This document shows, piece after piece, positions 46,481 through 55,144 of a stretch of DNA of 64,000 nt. The notes under the pieces were generated by a model. It was not told where the DNA came from. It saw only the letters and a list, made by a program, of their open reading frames with translations, and did not search any database. The DNA lies in assembly GCF_008831085.1 (NCBI RefSeq), contig NZ_WBJY01000004.1:1-64000 (forward strand), given 5' to 3'. Every line of letters starts with the position of its first letter. Within the stretch, counting starts at the first letter, position 1. This stretch comes from Pseudoclavibacter endophyticus. Its GTDB lineage: Bacteria > Actinomycetota > Actinomycetes > Actinomycetales > Microbacteriaceae. The position numbers and the translations under genes were made by a program.

Positions 46481-47275
46481 TCATGCTGGGTGAGGAGTGC
46501 CGTGCCTCGCCACGTCGTCGCGCAGGATCGTCGGCCAGCGCAGGACGTCTTCCCGGGTCGCGGCGACGTGCAACTCTGCGTCAGGGAGCAGTTCCGCGAG
46601 CAATTCCGCGGTCGACACCGGATGCGCCGGATCGTCGACCCATGCCAGGATCGTGGCGCGTGCGGTCACGTCTCGCAGCGCGTCAGGTTTCGGATAGTCG
46701 CTCATGGCGGCGCCGCGAAGCAACGACGGCAGGATGCGCTCGGCCACGTCAGGAACGGTATGCGGCGTTCCGACCGTGGCCGGAGGCGGCGGGGCTCCCT
46801 CGCCCGCCTCGACGAAGGCGGCGAAGCCCTCGCGCTCGATGAGGTCGGCGTCGCTTCGGTAGGCCTCCGCCTTGGGCCCGCGCGTCACCCACGCCGTCGA
46901 CGGGCACAGCAGCGTCAGCCCGTCGAATCGCTCGGGGTCGCGCACGGCGGCGTGCAGGAGTGTCGCGGTACCCATGGACGGCCCGACCCCGTGCACCTGT
47001 TCGCCGGGGAACCAGGCGTCGAGCAGCCGCAGTAAGTCGTCGGCGAGCACCTGCCACCGGTAGTCGCTCGGCTCCGCGCGGCCTGTCGAGCGGCCGTGCC
47101 CGCGGGCGTCGTATCGCAGGAGGCGCGTGCCGCTGAGCCCCCGCCCGAGGTCAAGGTCGAGCACGCGGTCGCGGCGACGGCTCGACGTCAGGCCATGGAG
47201 CTGGACGACGGGGTGGCCGCCCTCGTCGCTCAGTTCGACGTCGAGCACGGCACCTGGAACAACAAAGGTCGTCAT
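46481..47275 (-). CDS. Alpha/beta hydrolase
   Basis: A 264-residue alpha/beta-hydrolase-fold enzyme. The oxyanion region is VVQLHGLTSSRRRD, with RLLRYDARGHGRS after it. The nucleophile elbow is GVGPSMGTATLL (G-x-S-x-G with Ser), the acid is probably the Asp in ATILAWVDDPAHPVS and the base the His in DDVARHGTPHPA, at the very C-terminus. ATG 47275 has GGAG 5-6 bases upstream. Substrate unknown. It is divergent from the condensation-GNAT gene with only 42 bp between starts. Confidence 0.87.
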   Translation of the reverse strand: MTTFVVPGAVLDVELSDEGGHPVVQLHGLTSSRRRDRVLDLDLGRGLSGTRLLRYDARGHGRSTGRAEPSDYRWQVLADDLLRLLDAWFPGEQVHGVGPSMGTATLLHAAVRDPERFDGLTLLCPSTAWVTRGPKAEAYRSDADLIEREGFAAFVEAGEGAPPPPATVGTPHTVPDVAERILPSLLRGAAMSDYPKPDALRDVTARATILAWVDDPAHPVSTAELLAELLPDAELHVAATREDVLRWPTILRDDVARHGTPHPA

Positions 47276-47305
47276 GGTGGCTCCGTGCGCGAAGATGGGG
47301 TGCCT

Positions 47306-47311
47306 TAGAGT
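47306..47311 (+). promoter_or_regulatory. Candidate -10 box for the condensation-GNAT gene
   Basis: TAGAGT fits TANNNT exactly 6 bases before the ATG at 47318, implying a leaderless transcript. Confidence 0.35.
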
Positions 47312-47317
47312 ACCGCC

Positions 47318-49084
47318 ATGCGGCTCACCAACGTGGCGCATCTTCGGCTCCCCTTCGGCCGCCTCGTGGGCTACAACGTGACGGTGACGCCGACCGACCG
47401 GATGCTGCCCATCTCGTTCGACCAGCACCGACACGTCAGCGTTGGCGACCGTGCGGGCTCGTGGATGGCCGTTTCACTGCGCCTGCCCAAGCCGGTTCCT
47501 CGCGCGGCCCTCGCGGCGGCGTGGCTCGCGGTGGTGCGCCGGCACGGGACCCTGCGGTCGGTGTTCGAGCGCGGCGACGACGGCGGGCTCGTACTGCGGG
47601 AGGTTGAGATCGGCGAGGGGGAGTGGGCGCCGCACGAGATCGCGCCGGGGCAGACGGTGAGCGACGCCCTGCGTGAGGTCATCGACGCCACGTGCACGCC
47701 GTTCAGCCGACCATCGCACCGGCTGTGCGTGCTCGAGACGGCCGATGGGCCGACGATCGTGATCGCGGCCGACCACTCGCACGTCGACATGTGGTCGATG
47801 CTGGTCCTCGGCCGCGACCTGCTCGCCGCACTCGCGGCCGCGGGCGAGGGGCGGCACCCCGAGTTGGACCCGGCGCCCGCGTTCGCCGAGCACACGCGCG
47901 CACTCGAAGACCGGCCGACCGCCCCCGAGGACGTGCGCCGGCGCTGGGCCGAGGTGCTCGCCGCGAGCGGAGACGCCATGCCGAGGTTCCCGCTGTCTCT
48001 CGGTGAACCGAGCCCGCAGCGGGAGCGGGTCGAGGTGCGCGATGTGCTCGGGGTCGATGACGTCGCCGCGTTCTCGGCGCAGGCGCGCGACTACGGCGTC
48101 TCGACGCTCGCGCTCGTCGTGTCGGCCATGACGCACGTGACCCACGAGCTTGCCGGCAGCCCGCTGCGCGCCGTCTTCCCGGTGCACAGCCGCTATGACG
48201 CGACGTGGCTCGACTCGGTCGGCTGGTTCATCACCAACTCGGTCATTGAGTCCGTCGATCCCGACCCGGTCGCATGCGCCGCCGCCGTGAAAGAGGCCGT
48301 GCAACTCGGCGCCTGGCCGCTCGCCGACGTGCTCCAACCCTGGGGCGGCATGCCCGAGGCGCCCCGCATGTTCGCCATCTCGTGGCTCGACCTGCGCCGG
48401 CTGCCCGTTCGCATCGACTCCCTCGGCCTCGAGGCCCAGTACGTCGGCGCCACGATCCTCACCGACGGCGTCATGCTCTGGTTCATCCTCGACGCCCAGG
48501 GGCTGCACCTGCGATGCCGATACCCCGACACGGCCCAGGGCCGCGAGCACGTCGGCGCGTGGCTGGACGCCCTCGTGACGCATCTGCGTTCGGAGGCGCG
48601 AGCATCCGTCGGGGGTCTCCTCACGCTCGGCAATCGGCACTTCCGCGTGCAGCGCGCAGCGCGCGGTGACGTGCCCGCCATCGTGGGGCTCCTGGCCGAC
48701 GACGAGCTCGGCCGCGACCGCGAGGTGGCGGAGCTCGCGCACTACGAGGCCGCGTTCGATGCGATCGCCCACGACTCGTCGCACTACCTCGTCGCCGTGC
48801 GCGACGAGGGCGACCGCATCGTCGGAACGATGCAGCTCACGGTCATCCCCGGCCTCTCGCGGGCCGGTGCCACGCGTCTGCAGATCGAGGGCGTGCGCGT
48901 CGCCGCCCACGAACGCTCGCGCGGGCTCGGCACCGCCATGCTCGAGTGGGCGCACGGCCATGGGCGAGCCAGGGGGGCGACCGTCGCGCAGCTCACGACC
49001 GACCTGTCGCGCTCGCGCGCGCACGACTTCTTCCGAGCGCTCGGCTACGCGTCCACACAGGCCGGGCTGACCCGTGATCTCTGA
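47318..49084 (+). CDS. Condensation-domain acyltransferase fused to a GNAT acetyltransferase
   Basis: A 588-residue two-domain protein. Residues 1-435 form an NRPS condensation/PapA-like acyltransferase fold: PISFDQHRHVSVGDRAGSWMAV, the catalytic H-x-x-x-D as His153 and Asp157 in ADHSHVDMWS (first His of the classic HH pair is Asp), GWFITNSVIESVDP as the G-x-F-x-N latch motif. Residues about 445-588 are a GNAT domain with VRVAAHERSRGLGTAMLEW, the acetyl-CoA pyrophosphate loop, and HDFFRALGYASTQAG at the end. No NRPS carrier or adenylation domain is nearby. It probably makes an ester or amide on a small acceptor; the substrate is unknown. Confidence 0.82.
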   Translation: MRLTNVAHLRLPFGRLVGYNVTVTPTDRMLPISFDQHRHVSVGDRAGSWMAVSLRLPKPVPRAALAAAWLAVVRRHGTLRSVFERGDDGGLVLREVEIGEGEWAPHEIAPGQTVSDALREVIDATCTPFSRPSHRLCVLETADGPTIVIAADHSHVDMWSMLVLGRDLLAALAAAGEGRHPELDPAPAFAEHTRALEDRPTAPEDVRRRWAEVLAASGDAMPRFPLSLGEPSPQRERVEVRDVLGVDDVAAFSAQARDYGVSTLALVVSAMTHVTHELAGSPLRAVFPVHSRYDATWLDSVGWFITNSVIESVDPDPVACAAAVKEAVQLGAWPLADVLQPWGGMPEAPRMFAISWLDLRRLPVRIDSLGLEAQYVGATILTDGVMLWFILDAQGLHLRCRYPDTAQGREHVGAWLDALVTHLRSEARASVGGLLTLGNRHFRVQRAARGDVPAIVGLLADDELGRDREVAELAHYEAAFDAIAHDSSHYLVAVRDEGDRIVGTMQLTVIPGLSRAGATRLQIEGVRVAAHERSRGLGTAMLEWAHGHGRARGATVAQLTTDLSRSRAHDFFRALGYASTQAGLTRDL

Positions 49085-49290
49085 GGAGCGAGACGGGGAG
49101 GAACGGTCGCACCGGCGGCCCGCGTCACCTGCCTCGCAAAAGTGAGAAGGGGATGAGTTATGCCCCCGCCGCCAGCCGGTCGGCGTTGACGGCATCGTCG
49201 CCCGCACATCGTTTACCGAATGATGATGCAGTGACCGAGGGCGGTGCGAGCGGGATTCCAGCGGCAACGCCGACCGGGGGAGGGAAGGGC

Positions 49291-49743
49291 ATGTACCAGC
49301 GATTCGTCAGAGCGAAGGTGCGATCGACGTTCGAGAAGATCAACAGCGGCGACTACATGGCGATGGTCGACGGGCTGGCCCCGTCCTTTGAGTACCGCTT
49401 TCATGGTGACCATGCGCTCGGAGGCCGACGGACGAGTCGAGACGCGATGATCCGTTGGTGGCAGCGCGTGATGAAGCTCCTGCCGGGAGTCCGGTTCGAC
49501 GTCCACGACGTTCTGGTCTCCGGCGGCCCGTGGCGGACGATGGTCGCGGTACGGTCCTCCGTCTCCGGCGACCTGCCGGGCGGCATCCGCTACGAGAACA
49601 CGGTCTTTCAGCTCATGACGCTGGTCTGGGGCAAGGTCACGTCGGTCGAAACCATCGAAGACCTCCAGATCCTCGAACGGGCGTTGCGCGCCGTCGCCGA
49701 GACCGGAGAGGCCGAGGCGGTCGCGGGCCCCATCGACGGGTGA
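49291..49743 (+). CDS. SnoaL/NTF2-like protein
   Basis: A 150-residue protein with the SnoaL-type cone fold: YQRFVRAKVRSTFEKINSGDY as the first helices (in part), FEYRFHGDHALGGRR, RDAMIRWWQRVMKLLP, then beta strands RFDVHDVLVSGGPWRTMVAVR and ENTVFQLMTLVWGKVTSVETIED. Family members are isomerases, dehydratases or of unknown function. ATG 49291 follows GGGGGAGGGAAGGG; in-frame starts at 49231 and 49153 only add a disordered Gly/Ala segment. Confidence 0.78.
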   Translation: MYQRFVRAKVRSTFEKINSGDYMAMVDGLAPSFEYRFHGDHALGGRRTSRDAMIRWWQRVMKLLPGVRFDVHDVLVSGGPWRTMVAVRSSVSGDLPGGIRYENTVFQLMTLVWGKVTSVETIEDLQILERALRAVAETGEAEAVAGPIDG

Positions 49744-49835
49744 ATCTCTCGCCACGCGGTGGTGCGGTTCGTGGCTTCGGTGAGCAGATCGTGCGGAATG
49801 TCAGCCGATAATCATCGTTTCTGGCGTGAGACCGC

Positions 49836-49859
49836 GCGGCAGCCTGAGGCGGCTGCCGC
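49836..49859 (+). terminator. Hairpin downstream of the SnoaL-like gene
   Basis: GCGGCAGCC at 49836-49844 pairs perfectly with GGCTGCCGC at 49851-49859 around a 6-base loop, in the convergent gap. It has no T tract but a second hairpin follows at once. Confidence 0.55.
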
Positions 49860-49868
49860 TAACGTGAA

Positions 49869-49888
49869 CCCCTTTCGGCGGGGGCTTT
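49869..49888 (+). terminator. Second hairpin with short T run
   Basis: CCCC (49869-49872), loop TTTCGGC, GGGG (49880-49883), then GCTTTC. It resembles actinobacterial terminators and, with the preceding hairpin, separates the SnoaL-like gene from the HNH gene. Confidence 0.5.
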
Positions 49889-49900
49889 CGGCCTACGTGT

Positions 49901-50290
49901 TCATGCGTCGTTCTGGTCTTCTGCAGAGCGGAGTTCGTTCAAGATCGTTGCGTGGCGAACGAGGAAGGTTCGCTCGTCCAGCTTCTTTCGACGAAGCCAC
50001 GCAGTGACCTCGCCAGTGTGTTTGCTCGCGTTGCACGACGCACAAGCCGGGACCACGTTCTCCAGGGTGTACCGGCCACCGCGAGAAATCGGCATGATGC
50101 AATCGCGCTGCATGGCAACATCCGTTACTTGGCAGTAAGCGCAGCCGCCCCACGCATCGCGGATGCCGGCCCATTGCTCGGGTGTGAGGTCGTTATCCAC
50201 GCGTGCCAGCCGCTGCTTTCTCCGTTTGGCATACCTTGCGTGAGCCGCAACTGACCTCGAAGCAGGGGGGAACTTGCGACCGGGAGGCAC
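49901..50290 (-). CDS. HNH endonuclease-like protein with altered catalytic His
   Basis: A 129-residue HNH-fold protein with a basic N-terminus (AHARYAKRRKQRLAR). A four-Cys zinc knuckle is visible (Cys50, Cys53, Cys83, Cys86) as is the HNH core RDCIMPISRGGRYTLENVVP, CASCNASKHTG. The general-base position that should be Asp-His is Asp-Cys (residues 63-64; the codon is TGC), while the Asn in LEN and the final His91 are kept. It may be inactive, use Cys differently, or just bind DNA. Start is GTG 50290 with a weak ribosome-binding site. GC is lower than its surroundings, suggesting mobile origin. Confidence 0.8.
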   Translation of the reverse strand: MPPGRKFPPASRSVAAHARYAKRRKQRLARVDNDLTPEQWAGIRDAWGGCAYCQVTDVAMQRDCIMPISRGGRYTLENVVPACASCNASKHTGEVTAWLRRKKLDERTFLVRHATILNELRSAEDQNDA

Positions 50291-50457
50291 GTGTTCACCG
50301 TACTCTCAACACCGCTCCTGTCGTGATCGATGCTGCCGGGTGGCGGGTCCTCGTCATACGCGTTCCAGGCATCGGCCTTGCGCGGGTTTGAGAACCACTC
50401 AGCAAGGTGCACCTGACTCCGCTCGAGTGCGCGAGCACGCGCCGTCGTCGCACGCGA

Positions 50458-51366
50458 TCAGTCCCCCGCGAGCGCCGTTCGTATGGTGTCGAGGAACCAG
50501 GCGTGGGCCGCGGATGCGGCGGTGTCGCGGTGCGAGATCAGGTGCACGCCCGTGCGCGGCGACTCGAACGGCAACTCGAGCAGCTTCGTCCCCTCCAGCC
50601 CCGGGATCAGCCGAGTGAACGCATCGACCGGCACGATCGCGAAGAAGCCGCACAGTGCCACGATGCGGGGCAACGACGTGAAGCGGTTCACTTCCACGTG
50701 CGGGGTATCCGAGAGGATGCCTGCGCCGAGCGTCGCGACGGCCTCCGTGATCTTGCGGTGCCCCGCCGACGGACCCACCCGCACCTCGGGCAGGCGGCGG
50801 AGATCGTCCACGGTGACGACACCGTCGGGAGCATCGAGGTCCTCGGGCACCAGACACCCGTAGCGGTCGTGGAACAGGATCTCCTGGTTGACAGGCCCCG
50901 GCACGGCGGAGCTGCCGATCGCGGCGTCGACGTCGCTGGAGAGCACGTACTGCGCGACCGTCTCGATGTCGAGCGGCACGGTCTCGATCTGGATGCCCGA
51001 TCCGGCGCTGCCCGTCGCTTCGAGAATGCGCGGCAGCAGCCCGGCCTCGCCGAGATCGGTCAGCGCGAGCCGGAACCGACGCGTCGACGTGGCGGGATCA
51101 AAGCGCCTGCCCTCACGCGTGCTCACCATGAGCTGCGAGACCGCGCCGTTGACGTCGGCGTAGATGGTGGCGGCCAGCCGCGTGGGTGTCACTCCCGCGC
51201 GGGTGCGGACGAATAGCGGATCGTCGAAGTGCTCTCGCAGGCGCCGGATCGCGTGGCTCACGGCCGGTTGCGACAGGTGAAGTGTCTCGGCGGCGCGCGT
51301 GATGTTGCGCGCGCGGTACACGACGACGAACGTGCGCAACAGGTTGAGATCGACGGTGGTCTCCAT
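50458..51366 (-). CDS. LysR-family transcriptional regulator
   Basis: A 302-residue LTTR. The N-terminal winged helix reads DLNLLRTFVVVYRARNITRAA and LHLSQPAVSHAIRRLREHFDDPLFVRTRAG (in parts), followed by the co-inducer-binding domain. It is divergent from the ThDP-enzyme gene across 147 bp, the standard layout for a LysR regulator and its target operon. GCACGTGC at 51379-51386 lies 13 bases before its start and may be part of its binding site. Inducer unknown, probably the imported compound or a product of it. Confidence 0.9.
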   Translation of the reverse strand: METTVDLNLLRTFVVVYRARNITRAAETLHLSQPAVSHAIRRLREHFDDPLFVRTRAGVTPTRLAATIYADVNGAVSQLMVSTREGRRFDPATSTRRFRLALTDLGEAGLLPRILEATGSAGSGIQIETVPLDIETVAQYVLSSDVDAAIGSSAVPGPVNQEILFHDRYGCLVPEDLDAPDGVVTVDDLRRLPEVRVGPSAGHRKITEAVATLGAGILSDTPHVEVNRFTSLPRIVALCGFFAIVPVDAFTRLIPGLEGTKLLELPFESPRTGVHLISHRDTAASAAHAWFLDTIRTALAGD

Positions 51367-51378
51367 CCAAGATATTTA

Positions 51379-51439
51379 GCACGTGCATGACGGGGATGCC
51401 GACTATCTATTGGACGCACCTGACGCGCGGGCTTAGCGT
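51379..51439. promoter_or_regulatory. Divergent LysR/ThDP-enzyme control region
   Basis: The 147-bp intergenic region has an 8-bp palindrome GCACGTGC (51379-51386) flanked by GATA and TATC at 51371 and 51404. A possible rightward promoter is TTGGAC (51410-51415), 18 bp, TAGCGT (51434-51439). Sites are by eye only. Confidence 0.35.
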
Positions 51440-51513
51440 GACAGGACCGGTCGACGAGGACCGGCGGTGACGGAGACCGGTCGAGGACGCCCGGTGGAGG
51501 GTGCGAAGACGCG

Positions 51514-53190
51514 ATGGCGACAGTTTCTGGACCGGGCGCGATGAGCGTGGCGGACGCGGTGGGGCAGGTACTCGCTGAGCTGGGCATGGCCCAGGTCTTC
51601 GGGGTCGTGGGGAGCGGCAACTTCCGGGTGACGAATGCGCTGCTGCGCGGCGGAGCGCGGTTCACGGCGGCCAGGCACGAGATGGGTGCGGCCGCGATGG
51701 CGGATGCGTACGCCCGCGTCACCGGCGACGTCGCCGGAGTCTCGCTGCACCAGGGCTGCGGCTTGACGAACGCCCTGACCGGCATCGCCGAGGCAGCCAA
51801 GTGTCACACGCCCGTGCTCGTGCTCGCCGCCGACACCGCGCAGGGCGACGTCACCTCGAACTTCCACATCGACCAGGACGCCGCCGTCGCGGCCGTCGGC
51901 GCGACGCCCATGCGTCTCCACAGCGCCCGATCCGCCATCGCGGACGCGGCGCGGGCCTACCGCGCGGCACAGCTCGAGCGGAAGACCGTCGTCCTTTCGA
52001 TGCCCCTCGACATCCAGGCCGAGCTGATCGCCTACCCGGCCGCCCGCCCCGCCACGGAGCTGACCGCGCCCCCGGTCGCCATCGACCCCGCCGAGGTTGC
52101 GTCCCTCGCGGAGCTGCTGGCCAGCGCCGAGCGACCCGTCATCATCGGCGGGCGCGGCTCGCGCGCCGCGAAGCACGACATCCGCGCGCTCGCCGAGGCC
52201 GCGGGCGCTCTCCTGATCGCCTCGGGCGGCGCGCGGGGGGTCTTCGAGGGTGACCCGTGGGCGCTCGACGTCATGGGCGGGTTCGCCACCGACGGCGCGG
52301 CCGCCCTCGTGCGCGAGGCCGACCTCATCGTGGCGTTCGGCGCCGCCCTGAACACGTGGACCACCCGAGCCGGATCGCTCACCGACGGCACCCGGCTCGT
52401 GCAGGTCGACGACCGCGCCGAGGCGATCGGCCTCCACCGGCTCGTCGATCTCGGCCTCGTCGGCGACGCCGGCGCGGTGGCGCGTGCCGCCCGCGACGCG
52501 CTCCTCGCCTCCGCGCCCAGCCGCACGGGGTACCGCACCCCCGACGTCCGCGAGCGGGTCGACGCGTCGCGCTACTGGAAAGACCAACCCGTCGAGCGCA
52601 TCGACGAGCCGGGCTACGTGGACCCCGCCGAGCTGACGAACGCGATCGACGCGCTGGCGCCGATCGAACGGACGGTCGTGGTCGACGGCGGCAACGTCAA
52701 CTGCTACCCGGGCGCCCACCTCCGCGTGCCCGACGACGCGGGGTTCGTTCTACCGCTGTCGTTCCAGGCGATCGGCATGGGGCTCGCCAGCGCCGTGGGG
52801 GCCGCGATCGCGCGACCGGACCGCCTGACCATCCTGGGTGTGGGCGACGGATCGCTGCTCATGGCGGCCGCCGAGCTGGAGACGGCTGCGCGACTCGGGC
52901 TCGGCATGCTCATCCTCGTCTACAACGACGGCGCGTACGGCGCGGAGGTGCACCTCTTCCCCGACTCCACCGCGCAGGAGCAGGAGATCGTGCGCTTTCC
53001 CGACACCGACATCACGGCGATCGCGCGCGGGTATGGCTGCGACGGCGTCACGGTGCGTTCGATGGACGACCTCGGCCCCGTGCGCGCCTGGCTCGAGTCC
53101 CCGCGCGAGCGCCCCCTGCTCGTCGACGCCAAGATCACCGGCCGCCCCTCCTGGCTGATGGCCGCCGGCCACGGCCCCGATCACACCTAG
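51514..53190 (+). CDS. Thiamine pyrophosphate-dependent enzyme, acetolactate synthase-like
   Basis: A 558-residue ThDP enzyme with the usual three-domain order. The N-terminal pyrimidine domain includes the catalytic Glu in ARHEMGAAAMADAYARVTG; the central domain has a Rossmann-like segment (PVIIGGRGSRAAKHDIRALAEAAG, in part); the C-terminal ThDP/Mg domain has GDGSLLMAAAELETA...LVYND, the G-D-G-x25-N motif. It fits 2-oxo acid decarboxylases or C-C-bond-forming enzymes; no motif decides the substrate. It is the first gene of an operon with an ABC importer, 49 bp before the lipoprotein gene. ATG 51541 is an alternative start. Confidence 0.85.
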   Translation: MATVSGPGAMSVADAVGQVLAELGMAQVFGVVGSGNFRVTNALLRGGARFTAARHEMGAAAMADAYARVTGDVAGVSLHQGCGLTNALTGIAEAAKCHTPVLVLAADTAQGDVTSNFHIDQDAAVAAVGATPMRLHSARSAIADAARAYRAAQLERKTVVLSMPLDIQAELIAYPAARPATELTAPPVAIDPAEVASLAELLASAERPVIIGGRGSRAAKHDIRALAEAAGALLIASGGARGVFEGDPWALDVMGGFATDGAAALVREADLIVAFGAALNTWTTRAGSLTDGTRLVQVDDRAEAIGLHRLVDLGLVGDAGAVARAARDALLASAPSRTGYRTPDVRERVDASRYWKDQPVERIDEPGYVDPAELTNAIDALAPIERTVVVDGGNVNCYPGAHLRVPDDAGFVLPLSFQAIGMGLASAVGAAIARPDRLTILGVGDGSLLMAAAELETAARLGLGMLILVYNDGAYGAEVHLFPDSTAQEQEIVRFPDTDITAIARGYGCDGVTVRSMDDLGPVRAWLESPRERPLLVDAKITGRPSWLMAAGHGPDHT

Positions 53191-53239
53191 GTCCCGCCCA
53201 CTGGGACGACCACCCCCGCAGAAACGAAGGAGTTTCCGC

Positions 53240-54322
53240 ATGAACAGCACAGCATCCCGTTCACCGGTCTCGCGCACCTCTCGGCCGCGACGCCTGGCGC
53301 TCACCGCCCTCGCCGCGGCCGCCACCCTGGTTCTCGCCGGGTGCGTCCAGGGCGACGGCCTCGGCGACGGCGCCCCGCCGGAAGGCGACGGCGACGGGGG
53401 CGGCGGCACGATCCGCATCGCCTACCTGGCGACCGGCTCGTCCCTTCCCCTGTTCCTCATGGCCGAGAAGTACGCGGACGAGGTCGGCATCGACGTCGAG
53501 ATGCTGGAGGTCAGCAGCGGTAACGACTCGATCACCGGAGTGGCGACCGGGCAGTATGAGGCAGGTTTCGCCGGCATCGGCTCCGCCTCGTACAACGCAT
53601 TCGCCGAGGGTCTGCCCGTGCGATACGTGGCCCCCATGCACATGGGGTACGTCGAGGACTACTTCATCCTGTCGTCACAGGTCGCGGGATCCTTCGAGGA
53701 GGCCGCCACGGTCGCGGAGGACTTGTCGGACTACGCGGGCGAGACGTTCGCTGTGAACGGCCCCGGCGTCGTCACGGAGGCGGTGCTGGCCTTCGCGCTG
53801 GAGCGCGGCGGCCTCTCGATCGACGATGTCAACGTCGAGCACATTCCGTTCCCCGACCAGGTGCCGGCGCTCGCGAACGGAGGGATCGTGGGCGGTGTGC
53901 TCTCGGAGCCGTTCCCGACGCAGGCCGAGAACAACGGCGCCGGCTACCGTCCCTGGGAGACGCCCGACACCCCGCCGATTCCGTTCACCGGCATCCTGTT
54001 CAACACGGACTGGGCCGATGACAACCCGGAGCTGGCGACCGACTTCATGCGCGCCTACGCCATGGCGGCCGAGGAGCTCGACACGGGAGGCTGGGACACT
54101 CCGGAGATGCTCGAGCTGATCGAGGAGTACACGGGAGCCGACCCCGAGATCGTCGCGCAGACCCGGCAGCACCACATCCACGCTGACCTCTCCATCGACC
54201 TCGAGCAGGTGCTGGAGCTGCAGAACTTCTACATGGAGCGAGGCTCGCTGAACTATGACGAGATCATCCCCGAAGAGGACATCTGGGACTTCACCTGGCG
54301 CGACGCCGCGCTCGGAAGTTGA
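53240..54322 (+). CDS. NitT/TauT-type ABC substrate-binding lipoprotein
   Basis: A 360-residue lipoprotein: basic start (SRPRRLALTALAAAATLVLAGC, shown in part) with lipobox LAGC at about residue 35. The mature part is an NMT1/SsuA-like type II binding fold: TIRIAYLATGSSLPLFLM, ATGQYEAGFAGIGSASYNAF, then FPDQVPALANGGIVGGVLSEPF. This family delivers sulfonates, nitrate, aromatic acids or pyrimidines to the SsuBC-like partners encoded next. AAGGAG precedes the ATG. Confidence 0.87.
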   Translation: MNSTASRSPVSRTSRPRRLALTALAAAATLVLAGCVQGDGLGDGAPPEGDGDGGGGTIRIAYLATGSSLPLFLMAEKYADEVGIDVEMLEVSSGNDSITGVATGQYEAGFAGIGSASYNAFAEGLPVRYVAPMHMGYVEDYFILSSQVAGSFEEAATVAEDLSDYAGETFAVNGPGVVTEAVLAFALERGGLSIDDVNVEHIPFPDQVPALANGGIVGGVLSEPFPTQAENNGAGYRPWETPDTPPIPFTGILFNTDWADDNPELATDFMRAYAMAAEELDTGGWDTPEMLELIEEYTGADPEIVAQTRQHHIHADLSIDLEQVLELQNFYMERGSLNYDEIIPEEDIWDFTWRDAALGS

Positions 54323-54361
54323 CCGGCCGCGAATGCGGACGACGAGCGGGGGGTCTCACGG

Positions 54362-55144
54362 ATGAACGATGCCAAGGTGCGGCTGAGCGGGGTCACCAAG
54401 CGCTTCGCCGGCGCACAGGACGTGACAGCGCTCGAGGACATCTCGCTGGAGATCGCCGAGTCGGAGTTCGTCGCGATCGTCGGGCCCTCGGGATGCGGGA
54501 AGTCGACCCTCCTGCGGCTGGTCGCCGGCCTGCAGGACCCGACCTCCGGATCGGTGGAGATCCAGGCGTCGAGACCGGGTCGGCCCAAGACGGCCATGGT
54601 GTTCCAGGAGCACGCGCTGTTCCCCTGGCTGTCGGTGCGCGACAACGTCGCCTTCGGCCCGCGCAACCGTGAGGTGCCGCGGAAGGAGGCAGCGCAGATC
54701 GCCGATGAGCAGCTCGCTCGGCTCGGGCTCGGGCGCTTCGGCGACTTCTACCCGCATCAACTGTCCGGCGGGATGAAGCAGCGCGTCGGCATCGCTCGGG
54801 CCCTTGCGCAGGACGCCGAGATCCTCCTGATGGACGAACCGCTCGGGGCACTGGACGCGCAGACCCGTACGTTGCTGCAGGAGCAGATCTTGGAGCTGCG
54901 ACAGGAGTCCCGCCCGACGGTGATGTACGTCACGCACGCGATTGACGAGGCCGTCTTCCTCTCGGATCGCGTGGTGCTGATGTCGGCGCGGCCCGGGCGG
55001 GTGCGAGACATCGTCGAGCTCGACTTCCCCGTCGACCGCGGTCCCGATTTGAGGGGAACGGAGGAGTTCGCGAAGGTGTCGCAGGGCATCTGGAACCACC
55101 TCCGCGACGAGGTGCAGGCGGCCATGACCGGCGGGGAGCAATGA
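54362..55144 (+). CDS. NitT/TauT-type ABC ATP-binding protein
   Basis: A 260-residue ATPase with Walker A GPSGCGKST, Q-loop VFQEHALFPWLSV, signature LSGGMKQR, Walker B ILLMDEPLGALD and H-loop MYVTHAIDEAVFLSDRV. This matches SsuB/TauB-type subunits. Its stop overlaps the following permease (ATGA). It energises the two permeases downstream. Confidence 0.93.
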   Translation: MNDAKVRLSGVTKRFAGAQDVTALEDISLEIAESEFVAIVGPSGCGKSTLLRLVAGLQDPTSGSVEIQASRPGRPKTAMVFQEHALFPWLSVRDNVAFGPRNREVPRKEAAQIADEQLARLGLGRFGDFYPHQLSGGMKQRVGIARALAQDAEILLMDEPLGALDAQTRTLLQEQILELRQESRPTVMYVTHAIDEAVFLSDRVVLMSARPGRVRDIVELDFPVDRGPDLRGTEEFAKVSQGIWNHLRDEVQAAMTGGEQ

